Assembly (NCBI GenBank): GCA_005281725.1
Contig: SSBO01000012.1
Location: 8,407,099 to 8,471,098, forward strand
DNA: 64,000 nt
Source: Wuchereria bancrofti
Taxonomy: Eukaryota; Nematoda; Chromadorea; Rhabditida; Onchocercidae
Direction: 5' to 3'
Shown: one piece after another, positions 1 through 14,900 of the stretch
Numbering within the stretch: the stretch's first letter is position 1
How the letters are laid out: every line of letters starts with the position of its first letter
Notes under the pieces: model-generated
What the model saw: only the letters and a program-made list of their open reading frames with translations
Database searches by the model: none
Told to the model about the DNA's origin: nothing
Made by a program: the position numbers and the translations under genes

Positions 1-426
1 GAAAGAAAAGGGGAAAAAATTTCTTTATTTTTCCATACTAACAAAAATTTTCTTCCATACCGTGATATGATCAAAGGATGGGACAAATGATAGGATAAGG
101 AATGTTGAGAAGGAGAAAATAGGGTCATCATCAATATATCAGCTGCACCGGGAGAGAAATCAATCTCTCTCACAGTAAACAAAGCTATTTCTTCCTGGTA
201 CCGTTCCATCTCTTCTCATCATCAAACTATCATACATACTTACAAAGAAGTAAATCTTCTATATTCTCACATCAAAAAAAGAAAAAAAAATCCTCTATTT
301 CACTTTTCACTTCGGAAACAAAAAAAAAAGAAAAAAGATCATATGGAATGCTTCCCAAAAAAAAATTTTTTTCATAACAGTAAGTGCAAAATAGAATGAA
401 ATGGAAAAATAACTTATCAGTAATAC

Positions 427-725
427 TTTGAACATTTCGCTTTAATTTAAAATTAATGTACTACTTAATAATAGTAAATTCAGGAAAATATTTGGTAGGA
501 ATAGATAAAATGAACAATAATTCTGTCTTATCAACAAACTACATAACTTGTTTTGGAGAAAGAGAGAAAAAAAAAATAAAAAATTCAAACAATTAATTTT
601 GGACGAGCAATGAAACTTGAATTTATAATATGTTGCAAAGTGCAATGATTAGAGTTATTCGTAATATATTTAATGTTATATTATGTTTGAAAACATTAAT
701 TTTTAATTAAAGCGAAATGTTCAAA
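427..725. repeat. 299-bp element bounded by 32-bp inverted repeats
   Basis: Bases 427-458 and the reverse complement of 694-725 match at 31 of 32 positions (arm starts TTTGAACATTTCGCTTTAAT; the single mismatch is in the A/T-rich inner part). The arms flank about 235 bp of unrelated AT-rich sequence. This is the shape of a MITE or fold-back element. No clear target-site duplication is visible outside the arms, so transposon origin is inference. The interior holds no convincing coding sequence. Confidence 0.6.
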
Positions 726-3700
726 TCATTGCAACATTGCTAGTGGTTTAAGCTGTAAGAAACACCTGGCAAATGCTCAACTGGTTGAGATTAGGTGATC
801 TGGAAAATTAACCGCTTTATCGGAAATGGATTAGACGGTGTTTTCAAAGAGTTAATGCTAAATTATATATCTAATCTAATTTGTAACTATTAGAACATGC
901 ATTTTTTTCATGAAATGACTAACTTCATTATGATTATAAACTCATTAAAATGCAAGAGTAACATATTGTTCAAATTATTTAATATTTCATAAAATTAGCA
1001 TTTAAGAGTTAATAATAGTTAGTTCTTCATCGATGAAAATAAAATGAAAAGAATTTTATCAAATGATAAATGAAGAGTTTGCCATTGATAACGCTATGAT
1101 ATTGCTTCAACTCTTTGAAAAGAAGCTTTATTATTATAGAAAGAAATGCGAAATACAACTACGCGATCATTGAAAATAGCAAAATATGACAACAATAAAC
1201 TGGATTTTTGATTACCAAAAGAAACCATAAGATATATTTTAATTTATATTTAACCTTTAGGAATCCTAAATATGAAAGTCAAACTTATGAAATTCGTTAA
1301 GAAATTTTCTAACAATTTAAAAATACAAATGTAGAATGGTTATTCAGATAATGTTCAATAATGATAAAAAAATAGAAAAAATAAAATAAATTTGCTGTTT
1401 AAGTGAATAAGATAGAATAAATTAATCCAGTTCATTCATTAATCATTAATTTTCTTGATAAATTCAGAACTAACTAGAACAACTAAAACAATTGTTATGA
1501 ATGAAACAAATGATATAGATTTGATGATTGAAAAATGATTGTATGCTTTTTCTTTTTTTTTCTTTCTTCTTTTTTTCTTAATGAATTCAATAAATAATCA
1601 AAATAGTAATAATATGTGAAATAATTATCGGAATGAAATGCTGTTAGAATTTCTTCCATTCATTAATATCGACATAACTGTTGTTCGAGAATTCGTTGAA
1701 GTGTTAATGTTATCAGCTGTGAGAATAACCTTTTGCTGCTAGTATGTCATATGATTTGTTGATGTTTTAAACGTATTCTAGCATGCAATTGTTAGTGAAA
1801 CAAAGTTTTTTTTCATTTTTCTTTTTTACATTAATGATCATTGATCAAGACTATATGTTCTCGTATTACTTCTTTCCTGAAGTTTTCTTTTTGTTTTGTT
1901 TTTTCTTGTCTTTTTTCTCTCTCTCCTTCTTTTGTTGTTTTTTTTTTTTTTTGCTTTATTTTTCTTCTTTTTATCATCATTAAAATAATGATCATAAGTG
2001 GAAAATAATTTGATTAATTGAAGAAAATGATTCAAAAATTATTCCTGTCATTTAATATTAATGTTATTTTTTTTAAATGACAAAATGTAATAAGATAGAA
2101 ATCAGGCAAAGACAAATATTTAGCTAGCTGGCAGATTAACAAATTGAAGTACACTTTCATCAACTTTTAAACATTACGAAGATTTATCACTGTTGTTACT
2201 GACGGAATCATATTGAACTTATAATATTTGCAACATTAAGGATATTCTTTTCCATTAATATATAATTTAATAAAAAAGATGAATCACAATTGATTTGGTA
2301 CTTTATTTCATGCATATTACCTTCATTTAAGAAATAATAAAGGAAGCTAAAAAAGTCAAGAATCAAAATTGGATCTCGTATCTTAGGATTAATTTCACAT
2401 TTTTAAAAAGTCTTATGAAAATTTCTGATTATAAAATTCAGTAATCTAGAATAAACCTCTATAGCTGTATAGCTATTTGATATTTTATAACTTGTAAATG
2501 AATATTTTTTGATATGTTTGCAACGAACAACAGAATAAAAGCAATCTCGTAGAACTGTTGTTGCGTTCAGCGTTTTTCAATCTTTTATGTCGCACCGAGA
2601 TAATCTCAGAACACCCAGGTGACACGATATTTCAAAAATGTAACTCTACTTCAACGCATAAATATTAGAAAATCTGCTTACTCTAATTTTTTCTACCGGC
2701 TTTAATCAATTACTCTCATCACATACTTCTCTATGATCCTCTCTCAAATCTGTGAAATAATCTTCACAGATATCTGTTAAAATTATGCAGTACATAATTA
2801 ACCTTCGACTATACGAATAATAATGCAATAAAATTTCCAAATAAGTTTTCGAAAAAATACTGTGAAAAAGTATGGAAGAAAGGAAAAGATGAAAATGTGA
2901 CACTATTATTGTTGCATCGCTGATGATATTATGTGAAGATTGCTTTACCAATTATATACACTAATTAAACTAAAATTGAAAATGGGCGGAAACACAAAAA
3001 ATTATCATTTTACGTTGAGGGTAAATTCTATTAGTTGGTCGCAAAAATAAAAGATTAATTCATTACTTGTTTAAAATGAAGCTCGATTATATTTTTACAA
3101 CGTATGCGTAAAAAAAGGTATGCTTGATGAGGTCATCAGCGAAAACGATAGAATAGGAAAGTAAAACGGATGAAAAAGATGACAATTACAACCAATGAAT
3201 AATTCATTAGCAATTTAGTTAAGCTAAATAACTGTCACATACAGAACATCTAATTAACTTTCATTTCAAGTGTTCTGAACCCTTTTCGTCCAATTTTGAT
3301 TTAAACGAATTGCATTAAAATAGTAAAAAATGAGCTCTGTTACGTAAAAATTTCTCCGATTTATTTAATTTTTTTGCAGCACTGATTTACTTTTTCACTT
3401 TTTTTTAAACTATGAGACTTTTTTTAAACTTTCAGACTTGCAAAACTGATCTTAGTAAAGATTTTCATTTATTTAAATTAGTTCAAGAAGAGATGTGAAA
3501 AAAACTTTTTGTATGATCATTAGTCATATTTCACTGAACACAACGACATGGAAAGTTACAAATGTTCAACAAACTTAATGATTGACTCAATTACTACTGA
3601 CGGAAAAACTGAATAATTGCTAGTTTAATTTTGTTTTGCATAATTTTATACGATTTCATCACAGTTAACTTTATCAGAAAACGTAAGTTTAGATTCATGA

Positions 3701-3730
3701 TTCTCATCGGGAATTTTAAACAGTAAAAGG

Positions 3731-3776
3731 TGATCTATACGTCACAGAAAAAATGATCTATACGTCACAGAAAAAA
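3731..3776. repeat. Two tandem copies of a 23-bp unit
   Basis: The unit TGATCTATACGTCACAGAAA plus AAA occurs twice without a mismatch. Each copy contains TACGTCAC, similar to a CRE half-site, which may be coincidence. It lies in non-coding DNA about 2.2 kb upstream of the BTAF1 start. Confidence 0.75.
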
Positions 3777-5945
3777 TACTGAGAATATCACACTAAAAGC
3801 CCAAATAATTTTAATAGAATCAACGGAGTACTAAATTTATGAATCACTTTCGCAGAATAGATTTTATCTATTATACATCATATGAAAGAACTGGTTTTTG
3901 AAAACTTGTCAAATGAAACGGAAAGTTTGGCGATAAGTACAATATCATTCAACCACTGATATATCATGTTAAGCATTAGATTTTAGAAGAGAAACATCAT
4001 TTGAAGGTAATGATGATCTGAATATGAAATAGAAGTATAATGTTGGTCTTTAACTATGAGAATTTCTCCAAGTTTCTTCGAGAATTCCACTTCGTTACGA
4101 TGTTGCTTAGAATGTTTGCATTTATTATCATTGAGATAAATCCATTTCATCAAAACAAATATCCAGACAAAATTATAATATAAATTTTAATTAATATAAA
4201 TTTTAGAAAACTATTTTAAATTAACAACTGAAATTTTAGATTTGAAGGAATTAATCAATTAGTTTTTTCACATTGAGCTTTATAGACGATTGATACCATG
4301 GAAACATAAATATTATTTCATTACCGTTATTTTATGAACCATACGGTTTTTCTCAACACTTTTTTTTTTCAACGTTCTTAAACCAGTGATTCCAAAATGA
4401 GCTAGCAGTAATATGTTGTAGAGTTATTTGCAGATAACATGCAAATTATTAAATCATACATACACAGTTTGAGTAAAAAAATGAGTAAATTCCTAGCTTT
4501 TCAAGTGTACAACGTGTTTAATGAGGGAATAGATCTGGGCAATCTTCAATGTTTATTTGTCTAAGTAAAAGTAGCAAGGAGGGTATACTAAATTAGAACT
4601 TTACAGTTAGGTTTTAAGGGATTGGAAGCGTAGGGAATTCGGTAAACCTGAACTTGAGCACATTTCCAACTTTCTTGTTGTCCTGTCGCCGAATTTGTTT
4701 TCTGTATTATCCCTTGCAATAAGAAAGTAATTCCTGTCCATTATCGATGACTCAAAAATTATGCAGTATTCAATTCAATGCCTCAATCAATTCTCTCCAT
4801 ACTTTTGCAACAAGATATACTCTTGAGAAAACATGTTTTAATTACCGCCTGTGAAAAATAATGTGGATATATCGAATGAAATTAAGAACTAAAAAGTGCA
4901 AGGAATCTCTTCAGACCAATTTTTTTTATTTCCATAGTATATTTCAGAATGAAAGAAATCTTTAGAAACACGATAAGATACGGAAATAGCTGTCGCATTC
5001 CCAACTGTGACTGCAGGTATTACAGGTAAGAAGTAGATGATGTTTAATTTTTGTCCGTGCATCGAGGTCTTGTAGTAATTCTTCAATGAAAAATTAGTCG
5101 AGTGTGACACGTACATTCATGATTTATAAAATAGTCGCGACAAACGACATAAACAAGCTGAAATTCAATTAAAATCAAATAGCACAGAAGTGAACAACAC
5201 AATATAGATATAAGTTAATTTGATTCAGACTAAATGTAGATTGTGCACAGTTAGCGTGAATTTTAAACCAACCCAATATAAACTGCTGCTAATTAATAAT
5301 GGAAATCAACTCACTGCGTGATATATTCTAGAAAGCTGTAGCAAATCGAGAAGAGCTTACCAGGCACTAGACGGACCCTCCAGCCAAGCCAAAAATTTAG
5401 CCACACTTCTCTCTATTCAAACTATCTAATCCAATATTTTACGGTCGGCCGTCAGTTTTAATTTTAGTGGTAAATGTTTGGATAGTTTGGTGGGGGCTTG
5501 GGGAAGGCAGTTGTGTCTGTCGTGTTTTGTTGATTTAAGTACTTTTTTCTTTACTTTAGAAATGCATCTTTTCGATATATTATCTAATGTAGTAAAAATT
5601 TGTGGGTATAATATTACGGACATACGTGTGATGACCACTTCATAAGTTTTCGTAATGTTAAACATCCAACATTGTGTAGTAACGTATAAGGCTTACGACG
5701 TCAATTTGTCTGATGTGCAGCACCAAGAAATGCTGTATTCTGGATGGTTGGACAATTAAGGCGATAAGCGTCTTGAATCGGAGTTTTCAGTAAGCAGGGC
5801 TTCATAGAATTTGCCATTTCCTGACATAACCAGGCCTATAAAAGCGAGTTATCAGCTGGGTATATCACTATAAAGTCTTCCTAAAATAAAAGTTTTTGTA
5901 ATTCAGATTAGCTTTTTTATATGGTGCAAAGCACTGCAAAAAAAA

Positions 5946-8900
5946 ATGGAAAAGCAGGCGAACAGGATAGAACGGCTTGGTGCATTGCTATCATCACGCA
6001 ATGCCTTAGTACGACGTGAAGCCGCTCACGCTCTTGGCCATTTTCCGCTTACAAATTCCTACGTCATTGATATTCTAAAGTATGCTTAACATGTAATATC
6101 TTGAACTTTTGCAGGTAATTTATTAGCCGTCATACGTCTGGTAGTGTACTTAGAAATCTTAAAGAAATCAGTATATCTACTGTAGCGACTAGTTGAGATT
6201 GCTCAGTTAAGATCTTCCGTTATGAAGGTAGAGAGTGACTTATTATAATATATGTATATATCGAATGATTCAATTTCTTTTTGTTTTTGAAGGAATAATT
6301 TCCAATCTAGTGCATGGGATACACGAGAGGCAGCAGTTGAGGCATTCCGGGCTATTCTTAAAGCTATGCCTTTCAAAAATCAGGTTGTTTCACCGCGAAT
6401 GGACAGTGTTTCCCGACTGAATCTGAGAGATACTGTACGAACTTATCACCCATTACTCAGGTAAATTAGTACTAGTAGTCTAAGGTTGTTTCGTTGATAA
6501 ATTCACTACGTGAAAAGTGAAGTACTTGGATTTATGTACTCGAGTTTTAGCTGCGAGGCGGATTTGGTGACACGAATGGGTATCTGCAGTTTCGGTGAAC
6601 AACGGAAATTGGTTGATGAACAGTTAGATTTCCAGTCTGTTGTTGGTATCTCATCTGTAACGTTTCTTTCGGAGGATGATTTTAGTTCATCTGGAAATGT
6701 CAAAGAAACTGTCCCGGAGAAAAAGGTTTGTTATTTTTTTTCTTTAATAGTTTTTTTTTTTAATAAAATAATATCACAGTAAAAAGTATAGTGTTATTGG
6801 AATCCTTGGTTTAGTACCAATTATTTTGTCCTGAGTGACAGAAATTTAGTTTTAATAGATTGCAGGATTTCTTCTATTCTAGTCTATATTCTTATTTTTT
6901 CCATTGCTTTAGCTCCTCTAGTAAGCAGCAAGATTTAATGCGCTATTTCTGTAGATTTTTAATGACTTACTTTGTTATATGTGCCAAATCATTTCAGTTA
7001 GATCTTGTAACTTCTGATGCTATTGGTTGTGATGACAGCTTGGAAGAGTTAGATGCAGCAGTTTATTCAATCTGTATCCAGTTGATGCGTGATGTAGTTG
7101 ATGTCAAGTGGGAAATTCGACATGGAGCTGCTCTGGCAATTGCGTGTATCTTAACAATTGCTCCTTCGCGGTGTGTGCTAGAGTATTTGCCTAGTGATTT
7201 CATATCTTTGAAAATTCATTTGATTTAATGGAATCATTTAAGGATTAAATTGGGGTCCTTTTTTCAAAAGATTTTAATCAATTGTTTGAATCTAAGCGAT
7301 ATTAGATTTTAAGGCTTTTTCCATTGCTGGTGGACATTCTAGCAACTAGACTTCTCCAAGCTATTGCGCTTGACAAATTCATTGATTTTTCTTCCGGAAG
7401 GTTAGTTCACTTTTGTTTAAATTGTTTTCGAATCGTAGGTAGTTGAAGTTTGACACTAAATCTTCCCCGTAAATTATTTACTCTTTTATGTTCTGAAAAC
7501 TTTAAATTTCATAGTTTTATCGTTCACAAACTTATTTAGAACAGCAGTAGGTCCAGTTCGGGAAGCAGTTGCAGAATGTATTGCACGCCTGACAATGGTT
7601 TTCTCAACTCCAGAATTTGTAGATATTATTTTTCACCATATATATACGTTGCATGAAATGACCGATGGTATCCAAGCTGAATGTCAGAATGCTAATGATT
7701 TGGAGTCTCACAAACACGTAAGTTTTTTATAAAATATGATTGGAGACTGGTAATTATCAACTATAGATATTGAAGGTTGTCTGGCTCTAACGGTGTATAC
7801 ACCATTTCTTGTATATACGAGGAAATAAAAATTAGGTGAAAATTGCTATAGAAATTCTTATTTGAACCGTTTTCGTATAATTTGTCATAGAACATGAATA
7901 TGTCATATGTCGAGCAGACTTGATATATGTCAACAGTTTTTAGTTTGCATATTTTTAGACATGGTTCCATCGTCAAGCGGCACTGTTAATAATAAAATAT
8001 CATCTAGCAGGGCCATACTATGATGTTAAGTTCAATGAAGTCTTCAAATTATTACTGTGTTCATTTGAGGATTCCCACGACGAGGTTTGATGTGGTGGTT
8101 CTATCTTCATTTCTTTGAAATATTGGTTTTACCATCAAAAAAAGCTTTTGTAATGAGAATCAAAACAACCAACGTTTCCGTTTTCGTAACTGGACGAATC
8201 AGAAAAACGAAAACTGGTTAATAAGTGTAGCAGAATTAATGCATTTCCTATAAATTTTTCTGAGTTATTTTTTTGCTTAAAAAAATTATTATTAGATGTA
8301 CATTACTTCTGCGCTATAATTTCATAAATTGAATTTTAGGTATGTGCTTCAGCTTTGTCCGCGATCACAACTCTTTTCTGCAAAGATGATTTGAAGCCAG
8401 AAGTTTCGGAAATGATCTCACATGTAGAGCGCGTTATTTATCGTTTCATCGAATCTACATGCAATGTCTCGAGAAATCAGGTTATCCTTTCAAAGTGAAT
8501 ACTTTATGAAGAGTGCCATTTCATGTGGAAGAAATTAGCGGTTTTGTTTGGCACAAAATAAAATCACTGAAGGAGTTGATAAATCGGTTGATATTGTTGA
8601 ATTGGTCGCTTTATTAAACTGAGAAATTATTATAAAACTTTCTATGTCTTATGAGATTTCAAATATTTTTTGCAGTTATTGGATATTGACACAGTAGCGG
8701 TTGATCTTTTGTCGTTGTTAGTTATTTGGTTGCAAGGTGATCCTTCACGAAAATTACCCTATTCCGTGTCAAATAACCTTTCTCATCTTTTGGATCCGTT
8801 ACATATCACTTTATCGCTTAAAGTAGTCAGTGTTTTTTCCGTGTCATTCTCAAGACGATCGCCTTTAAAGGTTAAACTTGATTCATTCTTTTTATCAGAT

Positions 8901-11900
8901 CCCGCAAACGTAGAAGTTTGGTAGTGATGAAACTTTGCCTCGGACTTAGATTTTATAATGTATGTATTTTTAATTTAGCAATGAAAATAGAAGAGAATGT
9001 CTGATATGAATTCATTATTTTTGTGACTTATGCATATGGTGTAACGGTACTATTTAATTATTGTTTGGTCAAAAGTGATAGATTTCAAACCTTTTTACTT
9101 TTCATTCATCGCGATGGGTTGTATGCAAACAAATTTGTCAATGAAATATTGAATTCACATAAGTGAAATGAAAAGTTCTAGAATTGCTAAGCTTATATTC
9201 TTTGCAGAGGCTTTAGTACCTACACAGATCAAGCTAGAATTACATAAAAATCCTTTTCAGGATAACCATGAGTGCGAGGAGTTCGAAACATGTACAATGT
9301 CAGTATTAGCGTCTTTATTTCGTATTGTACTTTTTGCTGCACCGCAGGATACGGAGGATCTCATCGAAGCTTGTATATTATGCGTTCATCGTATTGTCGA
9401 GTATTTTATATTTGTAAAGCATTTACCGCAAGCTTTGGTTGAAACAATTGGTCGTTGGGCTGCTTGTCTTCTCATTGATGCGCGAAATGCAGAAATTGGT
9501 TCGTTTTTGCCTTATTGCCCACTACAACAATATTTCAACTTAACTTTTTTTTGCAAAAATAATGTACTTTTTTAGATCTCGAAAAATGTAATGTGGGTGC
9601 AAGCGCTGGCCGGAATCCCACGGAATGCTTATGTGGTGATGAAATACGATCTTTGAGCGATATGATTCGGATTGATGTTGTCCTAACGCGTAAACTACAT
9701 GTGGCTCGTTTTCTAGCCCCTCTAATTTCAGCTATTTATAATTTTCCTTCAAAGGTAACTACTGTCGTTTAATTCTTTACTTCGCACTAACTCTGCATTA
9801 AACAGATTAGCTTGCCGTCTTATATCTGCTAAAAAACTCCACAAAAGACCATACCAAACTTAATCATGTTCGTAATCGAGAAATATGCTGTACTGAATGG
9901 TTTGCAGTGCAGATGATCTTGATTATTCTCAAATGATATTAAAGCTTGACCAGTTTTTTAAAACTGCTTTGATGAATTTCGTGTCTGTTATTAACTTTTA
10001 TTATAATTTTTAGATAGGCGACCAGTTACTGAGTGAAGCAGTCCAGCTGCTTATTATTCCTACGATGAAGTCCTTGGTAATCATGCATAGACTTGGCGGA
10101 GTACTGTTAAGTCATGCATGGTTTACATATATCTGGTAAGTTTAATATATCTTCTGGTAGCTTGCTTTAACATCGTCAAAATTATCAATTGCTTTCAGAT
10201 TTTCCCATCAGTGTTGTTTATGAAAATTGAGGAGGAAGTAGAGTAACTAAGGATGAGATGACAACACTTTCGTGCTGTATTTTTCAAATCTTTATAGTCT
10301 CGAGACTGTTATTCGGTCAAGGTTTGTGTCGTGCGAGATGCTGAACATTAATTAAAATTTCTGAAATCAAAAAAGAATTCTTTGGAATATATTCTAGAAA
10401 TAACTTTTTTTCTTGCTCTTATCACAAGCATTGTCATCAAATACTATTTACAAAACATCTGCTTAAAAAATGGGGTAGAAATAAGTTCCACCTATAACGC
10501 TATAATCGTAGGTCATACTGTAATGAAATAATTATTAATATTAATAGCAATGGTATTATTCTAGGAGGTCGGGAATAACGATTGATATCCCCAGTTATGT
10601 AGCTGAAGTGCTTCACAGTTTAATTATGTCACCAAATGCTGCTTATGATGACGAGAAGATGTTTTTTTTATACCTTGATAATGCTTATAAAGATTTTGCA
10701 TCGTACTGTCGAAAGAAAGGGGTTAGTGCAATTGAATTGCTCGATGTGGAAGCACATGGCGATACTGTTGATAACAATGCAAGGTTTCAAAATCATTTTT
10801 TGATTCATATTGTTATTTATCAGGTTTGATATATAAAATTTCTTATTGTTATAGATTATGTTTGCTCAAAAAAAAAGTTTAGATCCTTCTGCTTTCATAC
10901 TGGTACTTTAGATACTTTCGACTCGATGAGGTTCTTCAGCTTGGTTTCTTTTGTTTACCTATTTTTAACTAAAATTTATTCCCCACTCCTTCTTATGTTT
11001 GGTCTTCAAAGTAGCTGCCACTTGTCAAACTTTATCTTTTTGATAATGGATTTATTTAGTGCACTTTACAATATCTGCCACAACATTTTAATAGAAACGA
11101 ACGACAAAGAAATATTGCGTTTGAGGTATGAAAGTTTCAAGTATGCTGTCGCAACAGCCAAAGCAGTGATGACATCAAATATCTCGTAAGTCGCTGATTT
11201 TTATATGATGTGTTTGCGGAATGCTGCAGATTTTGATGGATTTATCATATGAAATGCGAGATTTGATTATTTGGAAACTACTTAACACTAGCCCAAATTT
11301 ATTCATGTTAAAAGCAGCAAATTTTTTAAATTAATTTGGTTGTTGCAGACGTGTTAATGCATTGACTGTTTCCTCCTTATTATTGATTTATCCAAGATCT
11401 TTGTTGGATTCTCCATCACTCAATCCTTTCGTAAAACCCCTCATGGAACTTATTCGTTTCGAAGAAAACATAACTTTTGCACAGTATGCTCTAAATTCGA
11501 TACCGATTTTATTTCGAATAGCTTCTGGTAAAAATTTGTTCCTTCAAATAATAATTTTTATCGTGACTAGTTAAATTCTCACTCTTAAATGGTCGCTGTT
11601 CTCGAGTGTTTGTGCACTGATATTTCTTTTCTTCTGATCATCAATTCAAAGCACTGCTGAAATGATACTAGCTGGCAATGTCAAGAAAGTCATCAACTTA
11701 AAATTTAAAAAACGTCTGTGCTAATGCATTCTCAATATATAGCAGTAGTGATTGTTTTCCAGAAAAGCAACCAAATCCGCATGCAAAGATGATCAAACAA
11801 GTAGTTGTGAGTTTGGTTTCGTGTACTAATCGATTTCCTCCAGAAAGTGACAGGTTAGCATTCTTGACTACTGAAAGAAGCATACTGCTTTTTTTGTTAC

Positions 11901-14900
11901 GATGAAATTTTAGGCGTTGGAGATTAATGATGTCCTTCTGGTCTCACTAATCTTTTAGATTTTCTACTTAAAGTAAGGCATTTTTGTGCTGTCATATCAT
12001 GCACATATTTTATAAAGCTTGCAGTGAAGAAGATGTAATCTTATCACAATGTGCAAGAGGACCTTTTTCTTCACGATCTCAAAACGCAGAATACGTCATT
12101 CGTATGTTGGTGACACCCGTTGCTGGAACAGATATGGCTTCGCTTTTGGATTTCAGAAATCGCAGTTCCTTGAAGGTGTGTCCTATTTCTTTTATAAGGA
12201 GTTAAGCTTATAGGGCTTAATTCATGATACAATTTCATGGTTTTTTCAGACCATGACACTGTTAAAATTGTACGGTTGTATAATGAAATTTATCTCTTTA
12301 TCGAACACGGCCATATAAATTTTCCGATGGAGTGATGCTGATCTTTAACTTTTGAATCTACTTGTCAGTGAGACTGTCGGTAACTTATATTGCGCGTCCC
12401 AACTAGTGAACTTGATCAGATTCCTCATAATTTATTTTTGGAGCATATAACATTCAAGTCAATGGAGGTATAATGAATTGATGCTTCCTGTTGATCAACC
12501 TCATAGAGGTATGGGCAGTTTTAAGCCTACAGTGAATCTGGGTGAGTACATAATCAGGACAAAGGAAAACTGCTTAATACCTGCGTTTGTCGAATGTGTG
12601 GAGGACATTCATGTTATTTGTCATAGTTAAAATCTTAAACAAGATATTTCGTTTTACTGTTAAGGAAACTGCTATGTTTATGATGGCTTACACTGTTTTC
12701 GTTGATGAAAGCAGGATACAACGGCGTATTCCGCCTGACCTCTCTGACATCGTCCTGGTGCTTGGAGTACACTTAACATGTAGGTTGCTTTTATTGTGTG
12801 TTTTACTTCTGTCTGCCTTTTTTCTCGTTGTTATTCTATTTTTTTAAAAGTTTATGCAGGAATTAATCCGGGAGATGTCAGGTTCTTTTTTTTTTCTCTC
12901 GCAAGAATTTGTCGTTTTATAGCAGAAAATGCAGTTGTCCGGTATTGTGCTGCTCAATGTTTGAGTAATATTGCTCGTATAGACGGATTTCTCCGATCAG
13001 TGCTACAGTCTGCAATAGCGCCATTGCAGCGAAAATTACGCGCTGGTGAAACACGGACGCACGTTCGATGCGGCCTTGTGGAACTTCTCTTTCTCCTTAG
13101 TGACTTCCACGTTGAAGTAAGCTTATCTTTGATTTTTTCTCGACCATATAATGAAATTTGTCGGCTTTGTCAATTTTGATTTCATTTATAATCAGACAAC
13201 ACTCTTTGTTTAGATGCTGGGTGGTCTTCGTTTACTGGCTCCAATATCTCTACGCCTTATGGCAGATAACTGTCATATTGTACGTGAAGCAGCAGCAACA
13301 TCTTTCCGTAATTTTGTGCCGTTGATGACATTAAAAGCAGTTAGTTTTTTATATTTAATTATAAAAATTTTTGTGTTACTTAGTGTTATTGTCAATGTTT
13401 TGTGAAGTTTTACGGTGTATTTATTTTTAGAATCGAAGAATCGAAGAACAGTCACTTCTGAAAAATGATGTGGCAGACGAAATATTTGGTGATAATTCTC
13501 TTGATTTATTACTGGGTGATCCTAGTCGTTTACCGGAATTACGATTGACTGATATTAAAGGATTAAACGCTTCAACTTCTTTACGACATTATCAGCAAGT
13601 TCGTATCAGTATTTATATTTCTTCTTACTTTAAAATACTTTTTAATACTTTTATCAAAAATGGTGAGGAATAGTTATCTTGACTACCATTTCTATAAATG
13701 CAGTTTCTCTTCAACTTGCAGGAGGGTATTCGGTGGATGTCATTCTTAGAAGAATATGGATTAAATGGCATACTTGCTGATGATATGGGACTTGGTAAAA
13801 CCCTTCAAACACTGTGTTTACTGGCAATGAAAATCCATCATAAACCTCAAGCAAAAGTTAGTGCAATACTAATAATCTATTCGATCTAATTAAGTTTATT
13901 GTTATTGAAGGCACTCTTTGAGGTTTAAATACCTTGGGAAATTTGTCAGCATAAAAGAGTTAAAAATCGGAGAAATAGTGAGGGATTATGGTGCGAAACA
14001 AGAGACATAAACAACCGTTTAAAACATTGTTCATGATCGAGAAAACGCTAAATAGTTTGCTATGAAAAGATTTCTTATTCAATATAATATTTAAGATTAT
14101 TAAAGGTTCTGATTGTGTGTCCTCCAACTTTGGTTAATCATTGGTGTGCGGAGTGGTCGAAATTTTTTCCAACCTTATCACCATTTCATAAAATCGAGGA
14201 AGGTTATAGAGAAAAGAGATTATTGGTGGATAAGTCACAGAAAGTCACAGTTATGTCATACAACACCGTGCGGTTTTGCACCTGTGTTCAGTAAGTTTGA
14301 ATCTCGTGTTTAGAAAAATGTAACAGGTATCGGTTACGGTTATCATTACTGTTTTCAGAGAAATAGAGTGGTACTACATAATCTTAGATGAGGGTCATAT
14401 GATAAGAAATCCTACTACGCAGTTGTTCAAAGCTTTAACTAACATCAAAGCACAAAATCGCCTCATACTTTCTGGAACTCCTGTTCAAAATACGCCAATA
14501 GATCTCTGGTCTCTTTTTCAGGTATTGTTTTTTTAGGTTTTCAAATTTTAGCTGATTCTTGTTTTACAAGATCATTTACTTTCAGACATATAGATGTATT
14601 GTATGTTTCTTTGTAGTTCTATCAACAATTTTTTCGGTGCCTTTTCTGTTCTGTAGAATCTTAATATGGTCTCAAAATTTTCTTGGAATAAAGTCAGCGC
14701 AGTATACCTTATTCATGTCGCTTCAGTTCCTGATGCCTGGTTACTTGGGGACAATTCGACAGTTTAAATTGACCTTTTTAAATGCAATAAATGGATCGCG
14801 AAATGTTAACGCTTCCGCTCAGGAAATAAAGGTACATGTTTAGTGTATATATGTGATATGGAATGTTCACTGAAATTCATATATGAGAAATTTAAACTTC

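Larger units (their letters stand above)
1..5945. other. Intergenic, AT-rich, no gene recognised
   Basis: No exon chain with matching splice phases or family motifs was found on either strand. The open frames here are short and biased toward Phe/Leu/Lys/Asn because they cross T- or A-rich tracts, for example the polypyrimidine stretches near 1545-1580 and 1870-1970. The last few hundred bases before 5946 would be the promoter and 5' leader of the BTAF1 gene, but no TATA box or other element could be identified with confidence. The stretch contains an inverted-repeat element (427-725) and a short tandem duplication (3731-3776), listed separately. Confidence 0.6.

Noticed and set aside
1783..1983. 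Phe-rich 66-codon frame
   Set aside because: Produced by a polypyrimidine tract; low complexity on both strands.
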